From the NCBI GenBank assembly GCA_964618405.1, contig CAZUAY010000005.1:1-31746 (forward strand): DNA of 31,746 bases. Direction: 5' to 3'. The DNA is from JBBQIY01 sp964618405. GTDB lineage: Bacteria; Verrucomicrobiota; Kiritimatiellia; RFP12; UBA3636. Shown piece by piece: positions 24,211 to 31,746 of the stretch. A program made the translations under genes and the position numbers. Each line of letters starts with the position of its first letter. The first letter of the stretch is position 1. Below the pieces are notes generated by a model. The model made no database searches. It worked only from the letters and a program-made list of their open reading frames with translations, and was not told the origin of the DNA.

Positions 24211-24963
24211 CTATATTCCGTAGACCAACAAGGTTGAAAGGAGGACGTCGAATCGTATCAAGGAGGCCGCCTTCGGTTGTGCAAGCGCCTCTGATGCCAT
24301 TCTCAATGCCAAGCGAATGTCGTTGCTCGTCTCGAGCTCATCCCAGACGAGCCGGATTTCGCGCTGGCCGTCTGCTGTTTGGAGGATAAGATAAATTCGA
24401 CCGCTGATATCAATGTTGTTAATTCGGAAGGAGATGCCGTCCATCTCGTTGTAAATGTTGACAATGGAGAGAGCCAGTAAATTTTTTCCCGTCAGCGTTT
24501 CGCCAGGCGTGGCGCTGATCTTCTCATTGCCATCCATGAGCACAGGAAGCGAAGCCCAGCGCTTGCGCTGAGACGCATCGATGGCCATGACTGTGCCTTT
24601 TCGGTCAGATGCAAAATTTGTGGCGTCGAGTCGCACGACGGGGAGTCGGTCGATGGCGACAATCTCGACGGTGTTGGGAAGTTTTTTGGTGATTTTGACG
24701 TCACCGAGATTCGGCACATTTCTCAGCAGCTCTTCACGTTTGCCCGCGGCACTAAACGAGAAGATGTTGACGCCTTCCGAAATGCCGGTGAGTTCCATGA
24801 TTTTGTTTTTGGATGCGGCAAGCTGCGTCGAAATTTCGACATGACGAATCGTGTAGGTTGGATTGTCTTTGAACATAACGAAATCAAGACCACGCCAGCC
24901 GAAATAAAGTGCTGCCAGCGCGATCACGAATCCTAACGCAACAAGACCTGCCCCTAGCCGCAT
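24211..24963 (-). CDS. ftsQ: FtsQ/DivIB-like division protein with POTRA domain
   Basis: This 250-residue bitopic protein has one N-terminal transmembrane helix (about residues 5-27), a POTRA domain (about 38-105: 'YTIRHVEISTQ…MELTGISEGVNIFSF…LLRNVPNLGDVKITKKLPNTVEIVAIDRLPVVRL') and a beta-rich C-terminal domain. The sequence is poorly conserved, as is usual for FtsQ; its position between ddl and ftsA supports the call. The ATG at 24963 overlaps the end of ddl by 10 bases. It links the cytoplasmic ring to septal peptidoglycan synthesis. Confidence 0.88.
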   Translation of the reverse strand: MRLGAGLVALGFVIALAALYFGWRGLDFVMFKDNPTYTIRHVEISTQLAASKNKIMELTGISEGVNIFSFSAAGKREELLRNVPNLGDVKITKKLPNTVEIVAIDRLPVVRLDATNFASDRKGTVMAIDASQRKRWASLPVLMDGNEKISATPGETLTGKNLLALSIVNIYNEMDGISFRINNIDISGRIYLILQTADGQREIRLVWDELETSNDIRLALRMASEALAQPKAASLIRFDVLLSTLLVYGI

Positions 24964-25874
24964 TTAGCATCCTCCATGATTCTGGCACAAAGTTCTGGGA
25001 ATGGAATTCCAGCCTTGGCTGCAGCCTTGGGAAGAATGCTATTCTCGGTACACCCCGGAATGGAATTGAGTTCGAGAACGTAAGGGCGACCTTCTGGAGA
25101 GACTCGGAAATCAACTCGGCCGACCGACCAGGCGTCGACGGCCTTGAATGCTTGCAATGCAATGCAGCGCACCTCGGCCGCAACGGCGGCGTTGGTCTCG
25201 TCGTCTTCGGGGAAAGTATAGCCCGTCGTTCCGCCAGATTTATATTTTGCATTCCAACTGTACCAACCACCGTCCATTCTCGGTGTGATTTCGATGATCG
25301 GTAACGCATCGGTGCCGAGGACTGATACAGTCCATTCACGGCCTGGGATGAAGGCTTCTACAATCACCACTTTATCGTGTTTTCTGGCTTCGTTAACCGC
25401 CGGCTCAAATTCAGAAATTTGATTGACGATGGTGATGCCGACGCTGGAGCCTTGACAGGAGGGCTTGACGACAACGGGAAGCGGGAGTTCGAGGGGCCCA
25501 ACCTCGCCTTCGTGCGGAATAATATAGCCATCCGGAATGGGAACGCCTGCGGCTACGAAGGCTTCGAGGGCCAGGACTTTATCGAATGAAATTTTAGAAG
25601 ACTCCGGTCGCGAGGCCGTATACGGTACCTTCATCTGTTCAAGAACGGTCTGAATGCCGCCGTCTTCTCCGAACGTGCCATGTAAAGCAACGAACACGGC
25701 TTCCGTTCCCTCGGGAAGCGTAAACGTATCGGTTTCGGAGACGATCACAGGCGTTACTGTGTATCCCGCTTCTTCAAGCCCTTTTGCGACAGCATTGCCC
25801 GTGAGTAACGAGATCTCGTGCTCACTTGAACTTCCACCCATGAGGACGGCAACTTTTGTAAATTTTCTGGTCAT
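24954..25874 (-). CDS. ddl: D-alanine-D-alanine ligase
   Basis: Ddl makes D-Ala-D-Ala for the peptidoglycan stem peptide. The 306-residue ATP-grasp protein has 'VAVLMGGSSSEHEISL' at the start, 'FVALHGTFGEDGGIQ', 'PVVVKPSCQGSSVGI', 'VEAFIPGREWTVSVLG', 'GRVDFRV' and 'ELNSIPGCTENSILPKAA'. The last motif departs slightly from the common N-x-x-PGMT-x-x-S form (CTENS), but the metal ligands appear intact. It confirms that this organism makes peptidoglycan. It starts six bases after sppA and overlaps ftsQ. Confidence 0.95.
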   Translation of the reverse strand: MTRKFTKVAVLMGGSSSEHEISLLTGNAVAKGLEEAGYTVTPVIVSETDTFTLPEGTEAVFVALHGTFGEDGGIQTVLEQMKVPYTASRPESSKISFDKVLALEAFVAAGVPIPDGYIIPHEGEVGPLELPLPVVVKPSCQGSSVGITIVNQISEFEPAVNEARKHDKVVIVEAFIPGREWTVSVLGTDALPIIEITPRMDGGWYSWNAKYKSGGTTGYTFPEDDETNAAVAAEVRCIALQAFKAVDAWSVGRVDFRVSPEGRPYVLELNSIPGCTENSILPKAAAKAGIPFPELCARIMEDAKCG

Positions 25875-25880
25875 GACTGA

Positions 25881-27059
25881 TTATTTGATCGTGATCCCGC
25901 CGCCTTGTGCGACATCGTCGCCGCCGACTTTGATTACATGAGAAATGCATTCACCCCAGAACGAAGGGGAGCGGAAAAATTTGAAAAATGGAGGTTGAGC
26001 TGCGGGATCAATGTATTTCGGCACGGATCCGAGGCGCTGCGCCATCGCTGCCTTGGCGTCCTCGAGGTACCCGACTTGATCAACGAGGCCGAGATCGACT
26101 GCTTCTGTGGCCAGGAGAATACGACCGTCCGCGATGGCGCGTACCTTCGCCACATCCAAACCGCGCCCCTCGGCGACAATGTTGACAAAGCGGGTATGCA
26201 GTGAATCGACCATGTTTTGGAGCATGCGTTCCTGCTCGGGCGTCAGCTCCGTAAAGGGATTTAAAATGTCCTTGTTTCCGCCTGACTTAATGGTGACGCT
26301 TTTGAGGCCGATTCGTGCGGCGAGATCCTGTACGTTGTAGCTGTTCATGATGACACCGATTGAACCCGTGAGCGTGGTTGGATTGGCAACAATGTAGTCG
26401 GCCGCGGCCGAAATGTAATAGGCACCTGAGGCCGCCATAGACCCCATCATCACAACGATCACGCGGTTGGTGTCCGCTTTTTTGAACTCCATTAAGCTGT
26501 TCCAGACCACATCACTTGCCGTGATTCCGCCACCGCCGCTATTGATTTGAAGCAGGATGCCGTTGATCTTCTTGTTGTCTTTTGCCTTGATGATGTGCGT
26601 GAGCGCGGCTTGAGCACTGTTGTCGTTCGCATACCAAGAGGAGGAAGAGGTGTCGTCCGTGATTGTGCCTGCGATCGAGAGATTCAACACACGTTTCTTG
26701 CCATCATCTGTACCCTCGGCGGAATCATCCATGCCCTCGAAATTCTCCGTCAATAACTTTTGGAAGGAACTGGACTTGAATTCACTTTTGGTTTTATCGA
26801 TGACCGAACATCCTGCACGGAAAATCAGCGAGAAGAAAAGAATGCTAGCAACCACGAAGATAAAAGACATCATCATGCAACTTTTGAGGCAAGACGAAGC
26901 CCACGAGTTGGTGGGCGTCTTGACAGGAGGTGTCTCGTAGAGGGGGGCGGTATTAAAGCTGTCAGTTTTCAAAGGGTTTTTGGGGAGCGGAGGAGGGGAT
27001 GAAAATGCGGAATGGGGTGCGGCATCAGCTTCGTTTCTGTCGTAAGAAGACTCGTTCAT
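25881..27059 (-). CDS. sppA: Signal peptide peptidase SppA (S49 family)
   Basis: SppA degrades leftover signal peptides in the membrane. The 392-residue protein is the short, single-domain form. A Pro/Ser-rich cytoplasmic N-terminus (about 55 residues) precedes one transmembrane helix (about 61-83). The catalytic serine is S211 in 'GSMAASGAYYIS' and the lysine is K263 in 'SGGNKDILNPF'; their spacing of 52 equals that in Bacillus subtilis SppA. 'LLQINSGGGGITASDVVWN' and 'GSIGVIM' are also conserved. The long N-terminal tail is unusual. It sits between udg and ddl with gaps of 12 and 6 bases. Confidence 0.93.
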   Translation of the reverse strand: MNESSYDRNEADAAPHSAFSSPPPLPKNPLKTDSFNTAPLYETPPVKTPTNSWASSCLKSCMMMSFIFVVASILFFSLIFRAGCSVIDKTKSEFKSSSFQKLLTENFEGMDDSAEGTDDGKKRVLNLSIAGTITDDTSSSSWYANDNSAQAALTHIIKAKDNKKINGILLQINSGGGGITASDVVWNSLMEFKKADTNRVIVVMMGSMAASGAYYISAAADYIVANPTTLTGSIGVIMNSYNVQDLAARIGLKSVTIKSGGNKDILNPFTELTPEQERMLQNMVDSLHTRFVNIVAEGRGLDVAKVRAIADGRILLATEAVDLGLVDQVGYLEDAKAAMAQRLGSVPKYIDPAAQPPFFKFFRSPSFWGECISHVIKVGGDDVAQGGGITIK

Positions 27060-27071
27060 CGTGGCTTGCCT

Positions 27072-27911
27072 TTATTTTTTTTGTGGAGAAGGGGGCGTCT
27101 TGCCTAAGAACTTGAGAACGGCCTTGAGGTCGTCCCACGCCTGTTTCTTGGCGGCAGGAAATCGGAGAAGATAGGCCGGATGGAATGTCGGTAGTAGCGG
27201 AATGGAACCGTATTGCTGCCAGATTCCACGATCTTTCGTAATGTTTACGCTCGGTTTTCCAGTCAGACCGCTCAGCGCTGTCGCACCGAGGGCTACGATG
27301 CATTTCGGTTTGATCAGTTGGATCTGGTTCTGTAGCCACGGCATGCAGGCCTCCACCTCGGCTGTCGTGGGTGGTTTTTTTTTGGCTACTTTGCACTTCA
27401 CAACCGTGCTAATAAAAACAGATTCGCGATCAAATCCCATGGCCACTATCATCTTGGTCAAAAGCTGGCCGGCAGGGCCGACAAACGGTTCACCACAGGC
27501 GTCTTCTTCCTCGCCGGGGCCTTCGCCAATGAACATGATCTCGGGGGAGACAGCATTTCCTAGCCCCGGAACGGTGTTCGTTCGGCCTTCGCACAGTCCG
27601 CACCGTTTGCAGGTTGCGACGGCCTCGGCAATCGCTTCAATCGAGGGTAGCCTCGGGGTTTTGACAGCGGCAGGCGGTGGAACTGGACAGACCTCCGTTG
27701 CAACCCCGCTCAACACCTCGGGCGGCGTCACAGCATCCGCTTTTTGTGAATGTACGGGATCGGATTTCGACCTTGACCCGTTGCGGATAGCCAAAAACGC
27801 TGACACGGCATCCCCGTTGAGCGCAGTAAGTCTGCGCCCACCTTGTATCTCGGTCTCGACATGGAGCGTCAGACCGTCGATTATGTCTCTCGGTATTCTC
27901 AAGCCACTCAT
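27072..27911 (-). CDS. Uracil-DNA glycosylase, family 4 (Fe-S type)
   Basis: The enzyme removes uracil from DNA to start base-excision repair. The catalytic domain covers about residues 90-279: 'CKRCGLCEGRTNTVPGLG' (first two Fe-S cysteines), 'IMFIGEGPGEEEDACGEPFVGPAGQLL' (motif with GExPG), 'STVVKCK' and 'EACMPWL' (remaining cysteines) and 'LLPTFHPAYLLR'. The first 90 residues are a low-complexity Pro/Ser/Lys extension seen in many members of this family and of unknown use. The next gene, sppA, follows after 12 bases. Confidence 0.93.
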   Translation of the reverse strand: MSGLRIPRDIIDGLTLHVETEIQGGRRLTALNGDAVSAFLAIRNGSRSKSDPVHSQKADAVTPPEVLSGVATEVCPVPPPAAVKTPRLPSIEAIAEAVATCKRCGLCEGRTNTVPGLGNAVSPEIMFIGEGPGEEEDACGEPFVGPAGQLLTKMIVAMGFDRESVFISTVVKCKVAKKKPPTTAEVEACMPWLQNQIQLIKPKCIVALGATALSGLTGKPSVNITKDRGIWQQYGSIPLLPTFHPAYLLRFPAAKKQAWDDLKAVLKFLGKTPPSPQKK

Positions 27912-27999
27912 CTCCGTGCATTTAAAGAGGCTATTCTATCAAAATCGCGCCTGTAAAACAATGTTGGAAACTTCTTATTCGCCGATCACAGACACGCCG

Positions 28000-28713
28000 T
28001 TATTGGATGAAGCTGTTGGAAAAGTTATCTTTATTCGGAACGCAGTAGAAGGCCTTCCAGGTGCCTTCCGAATCCTGTACCAAGGCGGCAGATTGCAGGT
28101 AGCCTAACCATTCTTGAGAACTAAACTGACGTACGCCGAGTCCTTGTAGCAACCCCGCGATAAAGATATCATGACTGACAATGAGGGCATTGCGCGCACC
28201 GAAATTGCATTGCATGAGCCAGTCGAATGTGAGTGCTGTTCCTTCTTGGATCGTTTTGTAACCTTCAGCGTATCCATCTCGGAAGTATCGATCCGTACAA
28301 GCCGCACTGCCTTCTTTTTCATAGAAACTATGCAGCAGTTCGCGGTCTTCGACCCAAAGCCCTGAGACGCCAATTTCGGGCGCATCAAAGATTGAGACGT
28401 CTTCCAATCCCATCCCGGATGCGATGTGTTTTGCTGTTTCGCGTGTTCGGCGCATCGGCGATGCACCGAAACACCAGGGTTCCATTCCCGCGAGCATCGT
28501 TCCGTACTGGTGCGCCATTAGGCTACCCGATTCGGTTAGGCCGAGATGTTCTCCAAAGGTTGGATCGTTTTCTTGAATTTTGGGACGTTCGGCGTGGCGA
28601 ATGATCAGGATACATTTTCCTGATGATGCTGAGGCGATTTCACGAAATTCGCTAAGCGAAATTGGCGAAGAAACTGGTTTTGGAAGGCTAATTTTTTTGT
28701 AGGGCGTGTTCAT
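28000..28713 (-). CDS. Histidine phosphatase (phosphoglycerate mutase-like) family protein
   Basis: This 237-residue protein has the RHG-type catalytic start 'CILIIRHAERPK' with the phospho-accepting histidine, followed by 'GLTESGSLMAHQYGTML', 'GASPMRRTRETAKHIASGM' and a late 'ALIVSHDIFIAGLL' with the second histidine. RHAERP rather than RHGET suggests a phosphatase branch, not a glycolytic mutase. The substrate is unknown. It starts two bases after the stop of the secreted coiled-coil gene and is 88 bases before udg. About 35 residues precede the catalytic motif. Confidence 0.85.
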   Translation of the reverse strand: MNTPYKKISLPKPVSSPISLSEFREIASASSGKCILIIRHAERPKIQENDPTFGEHLGLTESGSLMAHQYGTMLAGMEPWCFGASPMRRTRETAKHIASGMGLEDVSIFDAPEIGVSGLWVEDRELLHSFYEKEGSAACTDRYFRDGYAEGYKTIQEGTALTFDWLMQCNFGARNALIVSHDIFIAGLLQGLGVRQFSSQEWLGYLQSAALVQDSEGTWKAFYCVPNKDNFSNSFIQ

Positions 28714-28715
28714 GG

Positions 28716-29738
28716 TTATTGGACGGACTCTTTGTCGGGTTGCGTTATAAGATCTTTCGATTCCGCGGACTTAATTTCCTCTGGAGAAATTTCAAATCCC
28801 GCAACGGCTAGTTCTTTTGCCTCTTTGGCGGTGAGTTCAAAATCAATTTCTACCACTTCGCCTGCTTTAATTGCCTGAATAATTTTTCGGCGATGAAGGG
28901 TTTCTGTTGCTACCTGAAATTTGGCGGCGATTTCAGCCTGATCAGCTTCCTCTTTTGCTTGCAAGGTAGCTCGTTCCTGTTCTACTTTTGCACGGGCTTC
29001 CATTTCACGGCGTTCCTGTTCTGCCTTTTCTTTAGACTGTTGAACGCGGAGGCGGTGTAATTCGCGGAATGAAAGGCGTGCCTCGCCATTGTCGTCTATG
29101 ATGGTTGCAGCCGCGATGGCTTTTGGTGTAAATGCGGCGAGCGCTTCTTTTTCCTCGCCTAGGTCATGTTCTACAGTATCGAAGGGGATTTCAGTTTCCG
29201 ACAAGACATCTCGCGATGTCTGGCCATCGGGCGTTCGCACATTGAGTACGCTCAGGTAGTTCGAGTCTGCATTGAGCGTTAGATTGGTTGCCTGACCGGA
29301 AGCGTATGACAAATAGATAGGGTCAGTCTGATTCCCCTTTTTGAGCATGACGCTACTCGTCTCAAAGGAGACCGTTTCGAGCGTAAAATCTCCGAGCGTT
29401 TGTCCTTCGGTAAGAAAGAAAGATTTCCCAGATTGCTTGTCCAAAAAACCCGCCGCAGGAATGCCTCGAAAGCGAGACATTGCATTGAGGCTGATGGTGT
29501 CTGATAAGCGAGGCCGTTCTTCTGGTGGCTGATTTTGGGCGGCCTGTGCAAGCGCAGTCGCGAGCGCTTCTGCCGAGGGATTTTTCGGAAGCTGACCGAA
29601 TGGAGCGCGGTCGAGGATCATCTGATATTTGTCAAAGGAAGCATGAAGATCAGCATCCGCTCCCGATACGTTTAAAGCGATGGCAAGCAGGGCAACAGCC
29701 ATAACTGGAAGTGTTGAGCAGAGGTGCTCCGTCTTCAT
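28716..29738 (-). CDS. Secreted or periplasmic protein with coiled coil, unknown function
   Basis: The 340-residue product begins with a Sec-type signal (hydrophobic residues about 9-25, 'VSGADA'). A motif 'FDKYQMILDRAPFGQLP' follows, like the start of GspC/PilP-type periplasmic proteins of type II secretion systems, then a beta-rich region (about 95-180: 'KSFFLTEGQTLGDFTLETVS…LKKGNQTDPIYLSYA') reminiscent of their homology region. Residues about 220-300 are a Glu/Lys/Gln/Arg-rich coiled coil. A secretion or pilus role is only an inference; no other secretion genes are nearby. The histidine phosphatase gene follows after two bases. Confidence 0.7.
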   Translation of the reverse strand: MKTEHLCSTLPVMAVALLAIALNVSGADADLHASFDKYQMILDRAPFGQLPKNPSAEALATALAQAAQNQPPEERPRLSDTISLNAMSRFRGIPAAGFLDKQSGKSFFLTEGQTLGDFTLETVSFETSSVMLKKGNQTDPIYLSYASGQATNLTLNADSNYLSVLNVRTPDGQTSRDVLSETEIPFDTVEHDLGEEKEALAAFTPKAIAAATIIDDNGEARLSFRELHRLRVQQSKEKAEQERREMEARAKVEQERATLQAKEEADQAEIAAKFQVATETLHRRKIIQAIKAGEVVEIDFELTAKEAKELAVAGFEISPEEIKSAESKDLITQPDKESVQ

Positions 29739-29780
29739 GTAGCCGCCGTATCTCGTTTGTCCGTCAAGTCTGTTTACTCG

Positions 29781-30656
29781 TCACTTTACTGTATAGCGAG
29801 TTGCTTTTGTGAGAACTTTCCAGAGTTCCTCTGGTGTCTTTGCTTCCAGTGCAGATTTCCGATTTGCCTCTTTGATGAACGATTCGGAAAGGCCGGAGAG
29901 AAGTCGTAGATAAAACGCGCTGACTGCCGTCGGTATTGTTGAGAAGAAAATAAAATGCGCGGGCACCTCCGAAATGCCGCCGAAAACAACTCCTTTTTTG
30001 CTCACGCCAAAGGCGAGGGAAAGACCGCCGCCTTCAATGCCGCGAACGTGTGGAAATGCCATGCCGTGCCCAATCCCAGTGCCGAGAATGTTCTCTCGTG
30101 CGATCGCAGCATCGGCTAACTTTTCTGCGTTGTCAACAAATTGAGCCTTTTGCAGGTTCGAAGTGAGCTCTGCAATGACGTCGACAGGAGTCGTGCCCTG
30201 CAAATCGGGGAGCATAAGGTCAGGAGAAGAGAACCGCGCAATACCAACTTTACGTTCTGAACTGGATCGTGCTTTTCTTTCAGCAACCCACTTTGCACCC
30301 GAAGGATCGTAGAGGGTTCGCGCACAGCTTGGGCAGGGTATTAAATTTCGGCAGAGTTTGACGGCTTGGATTTGCGATATGGCTACATGCATTCCGCACA
30401 TCGAACATGAGCCGTCATTCATCGGAGCCAACACGATGTGGTCTTTCTTATAAAGTCGTGAGAAGTTCATCTTCACCTCTGGCTCTAGCGTATCCGTCAT
30501 CCCATCAATGCTGGTGTTGATGGCCGACATGTCCGCTCCTGGACCGCGGATCGATCGTTGCTCATCGCGTATAAGGATGAGTTCCTGCAGCTGAATCAAA
30601 TGATTTATGGTGCTGCGCATGGACTGCGGCTGCTCTTTATTCTTTGTATTATTCAT
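29781..30656 (-). CDS. Fusion of DUF164-type zinc ribbon with a PTS EIIA (Fru/Ntr) domain
   Basis: Residues about 15-78 are a short helical region with 'LIQLQELILIRDEQRS'. Next comes a C4 zinc ribbon, 'DGSCSMCGMHVA…LIPCPSCARTLYDP' (two CxxC pairs, about 83-113), as in DUF164/CdsZ proteins. Residues about 145-291 are an EIIA domain with 'RENILGTGIGHGMAFPHVRG', where the His of PHVR is the expected phosphorylation site, and 'AHFIFFSTIP…RLLSGLS'. EIIA-Ntr domains regulate rather than transport; no EIIB, EIIC, HPr or EI gene is near, which favours a regulatory role. It is first in the long minus-strand gene run. Confidence 0.83.
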   Translation of the reverse strand: MNNTKNKEQPQSMRSTINHLIQLQELILIRDEQRSIRGPGADMSAINTSIDGMTDTLEPEVKMNFSRLYKKDHIVLAPMNDGSCSMCGMHVAISQIQAVKLCRNLIPCPSCARTLYDPSGAKWVAERKARSSSERKVGIARFSSPDLMLPDLQGTTPVDVIAELTSNLQKAQFVDNAEKLADAAIARENILGTGIGHGMAFPHVRGIEGGGLSLAFGVSKKGVVFGGISEVPAHFIFFSTIPTAVSAFYLRLLSGLSESFIKEANRKSALEAKTPEELWKVLTKATRYTVK

Positions 30657-30694
30657 CGTATGCGCCCTGTTTTATAACGTTTCTTTGGTTTCCT

Positions 30695-30723
30695 ATTCTG
30701 TTGTTTTTTCGTCTGAAAGTCAA
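30695..30723 (-). promoter_or_regulatory. Candidate promoter for the zinc ribbon-EIIA gene and downstream genes
   Basis: On the minus strand TTGACT (30718-30723), 17 bases, CAGAAT (30695-30700), about 40 bases before the ATG at 30656. Confidence 0.45.
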
Positions 30724-30876
30724 CGGGTTTTTACAATAAATCTAAGGCACCCGAATTTCAAGGCTTAGCACTTCGCTAGCCTACTCGAGTTCAACTGGCG
30801 ACACCTATAGAATTTAAATTCAAAGCTCTTTTTATGTGCCTTCAAGCTCATGCGTCCTTGTGGGGGAGGCCAGAAC

Positions 30877-30905
30877 TTGACATCTCCGTTTCGGTGTGCT
30901 ATTTT
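30877..30905 (+). promoter_or_regulatory. Strong-looking promoter for the SUMF1-family gene
   Basis: Perfect TTGACA (30877-30882), 17 bases, TATTTT (30900-30905) preceded by TGC (extended -10). The leader is about 90 bases. In the 347-bp gap 30657-31003 I also see a perfect palindrome GAATTTAAATTC at 30810-30821 and the opposing promoter, but no gene. Confidence 0.6.
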
Positions 30906-31003
30906 TTTCTCCATAAGCGTGCTTTTTCTGAACGGTTCCAGCGTGCAGTGCCAGTGCCGGCTGAAAAGCTATTTCTTATCACCATATTATAGGGAATGAA
31001 GTT

Positions 31004-31746
31004 ATGGCCACAGCAGGCGTTGGTTTTGATTCAGAAGCAAGCGTTGAAACAATCCCGCAGCGAACATCGTCTCGGAGCGCTTCAAAGAAGTCGTCGGGTG
31101 GCGCATGCTTCAATCTCGGCGATACACAGACGGTTGATCTGGGTGGTGGCGTGTTGCTGGAGCTTGTCTGGTGTCCCCCGGGCACGTTTATGATGGGCAG
31201 TCCGGAGAATGAGGAGGGCCGTTCTCGTGTTTGCGATGAAACTCAGCACTCGGTCACATTGACGAAGGGATATTGGATAGGTAAATATCAAGTGATTCAA
31301 CGTCAATGGGAAGCAGTGATGGGGAGCAATCCATCTCATTTCAAAAAAGCTGGGAGAGATGCGCCTGTTGAGCAGGTTTCGTGGGAGGATTGTCAGATGT
31401 TTATTGAAAATATTAACGCCTTGGTGTACGGCGGCGGGTTCCGGCTGCCGACCGAGGCGGAATGGGAATACGCCTGCCGGGCCGGGACGACGAGCGCACT
31501 GAACAGCGGCCAGGAACTGATGAGTGTGAAGGAGCGTTGTTGGAATTTAGATGATGTTGCTTGGTATAGCGAAAACAGCGATGGCACGACCCATCCGGTG
31601 GGTCAGAAGAAGCCGAACGCATGGGGACTGTACGACATGCACGGTAATGTGTTGGAATCCTGCCAGGATAGGTACGGGGAGTATCCTTCCGGGGCAGTGA
31701 CCGATCCCACTGGCCCCGAATCGTGGTCGAACCGTGTCTGCCGTGG
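31004..31746 (+). CDS. SUMF1 (formylglycine-generating enzyme-like) family protein, 5' part
   Basis: The frame is open from the ATG at 31004 to the window edge (247 full codons), so the 3' end is missing. AGGGA at 30991-30995 precedes the ATG. After a Ser/Lys-rich leader (about 50 residues, no signal peptide) come SUMF1 landmarks: 'VWCPPGTFMMGSPENEEGR', 'TKGYWIGKYQV', 'QWEAVMGSNPSHF', 'PVEQVSWEDC', 'FRLPTEAEWEYACRAGT' and 'NAWGLYDMHGNV'. The next motif is LESCQD where family members usually have WEWC.D, and it ends in VCRG where VLRGGSW is usual. Many such paralogues in PVC bacteria are not sulfatase activators, so the role is open. Confidence 0.88.
   Translation, partial: MATAGVGFDSEASVETIPQRTSSRSASKKSSGGACFNLGDTQTVDLGGGVLLELVWCPPGTFMMGSPENEEGRSRVCDETQHSVTLTKGYWIGKYQVIQRQWEAVMGSNPSHFKKAGRDAPVEQVSWEDCQMFIENINALVYGGGFRLPTEAEWEYACRAGTTSALNSGQELMSVKERCWNLDDVAWYSENSDGTTHPVGQKKPNAWGLYDMHGNVLESCQDRYGEYPSGAVTDPTGPESWSNRVCR

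Noticed and set aside
27202..28107. 301-residue plus-strand ORF
   Set aside because: It lies antisense to the uracil-DNA glycosylase, whose motifs are unmistakable, and its translation shows no family features.

Overview
The window looks like chromosomal DNA from a member of the PVC superphylum, most likely Kiritimatiellota, Lentisphaerota or a related Verrucomicrobiota lineage. This is inferred from gene content, not from a marker gene. The indicators are a very divergent FtsZ beside FtsA and FtsQ, a large secreted protein built from InlB-like repeats and 'GDAVD..W' beta-sandwich modules, a corrinoid methyltransferase cluster with a RACo-type activator and a DUF1638 protein, and a SUMF1-type protein. 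No rRNA, tRNA, CRISPR array, transposase or phage gene was found.

Layout. (1) 1-3037, plus strand: the tail of an unknown gene coupled to a TrpR-family regulator, then a likely operon of a DUF1015 protein, deoxyribose-phosphate aldolase (DeoC) and a DUF1456 (YehS-like) protein. (2) 3143-8313, minus strand: a compact operon of glycosyltransferase family 2, poly(A) polymerase (PcnB), PurD, PurE, TsaC and a heptose-1-phosphate adenylyltransferase (RfaE2). (3) 8314-8754: a gene-free stretch holding a heptamer tandem array, a long hairpin and a sequence that folds on paper as a three-way junction. (4) 8755-10008, minus: tagaturonate epimerase (UxaE) of uronate catabolism, with a good extended -10 promoter. 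(5) 10422-14015, plus: a 1197-residue secreted repeat protein. (6) 14093-19121, minus: a five-gene corrinoid methyltransferase operon (two UroD-family proteins, corrinoid protein, RACo-like activator, DUF1638), divergent from an AraC-family regulator at 19281-20207. The shared intergenic region carries two identical 12-bp direct repeats. (7) 20254-30656, minus: a long head-to-tail run of an EIIA/zinc-ribbon fusion, a secreted coiled-coil protein, a histidine phosphatase, family-4 uracil-DNA glycosylase, SppA, Ddl, FtsQ, FtsA, FtsZ, PanB and a HAD 5'-nucleotidase. (8) 31004 to the end, plus: the 5' part of a SUMF1-domain protein behind a strong-looking promoter.

How the genes work together. 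Region 6 reads as a self-contained methyl-transfer module: a UroD-family methyltransferase, its cobalamin carrier, the ATP- and ferredoxin-dependent reactivator, a second UroD-like protein and DUF1638, under a dedicated AraC regulator. The methyl donor and acceptor are unknown, and this is the best candidate in the window for an uncharacterised system. Region 7 keeps the division core ddl-ftsQ-ftsA-ftsZ but without mur genes next to it. Its FtsZ has an altered G-box and a changed T7 loop. Small 7-bp-period repeats of an AGTYGCK family are scattered through several intergenic regions and appear to be a genome-level feature, not part of any one gene.
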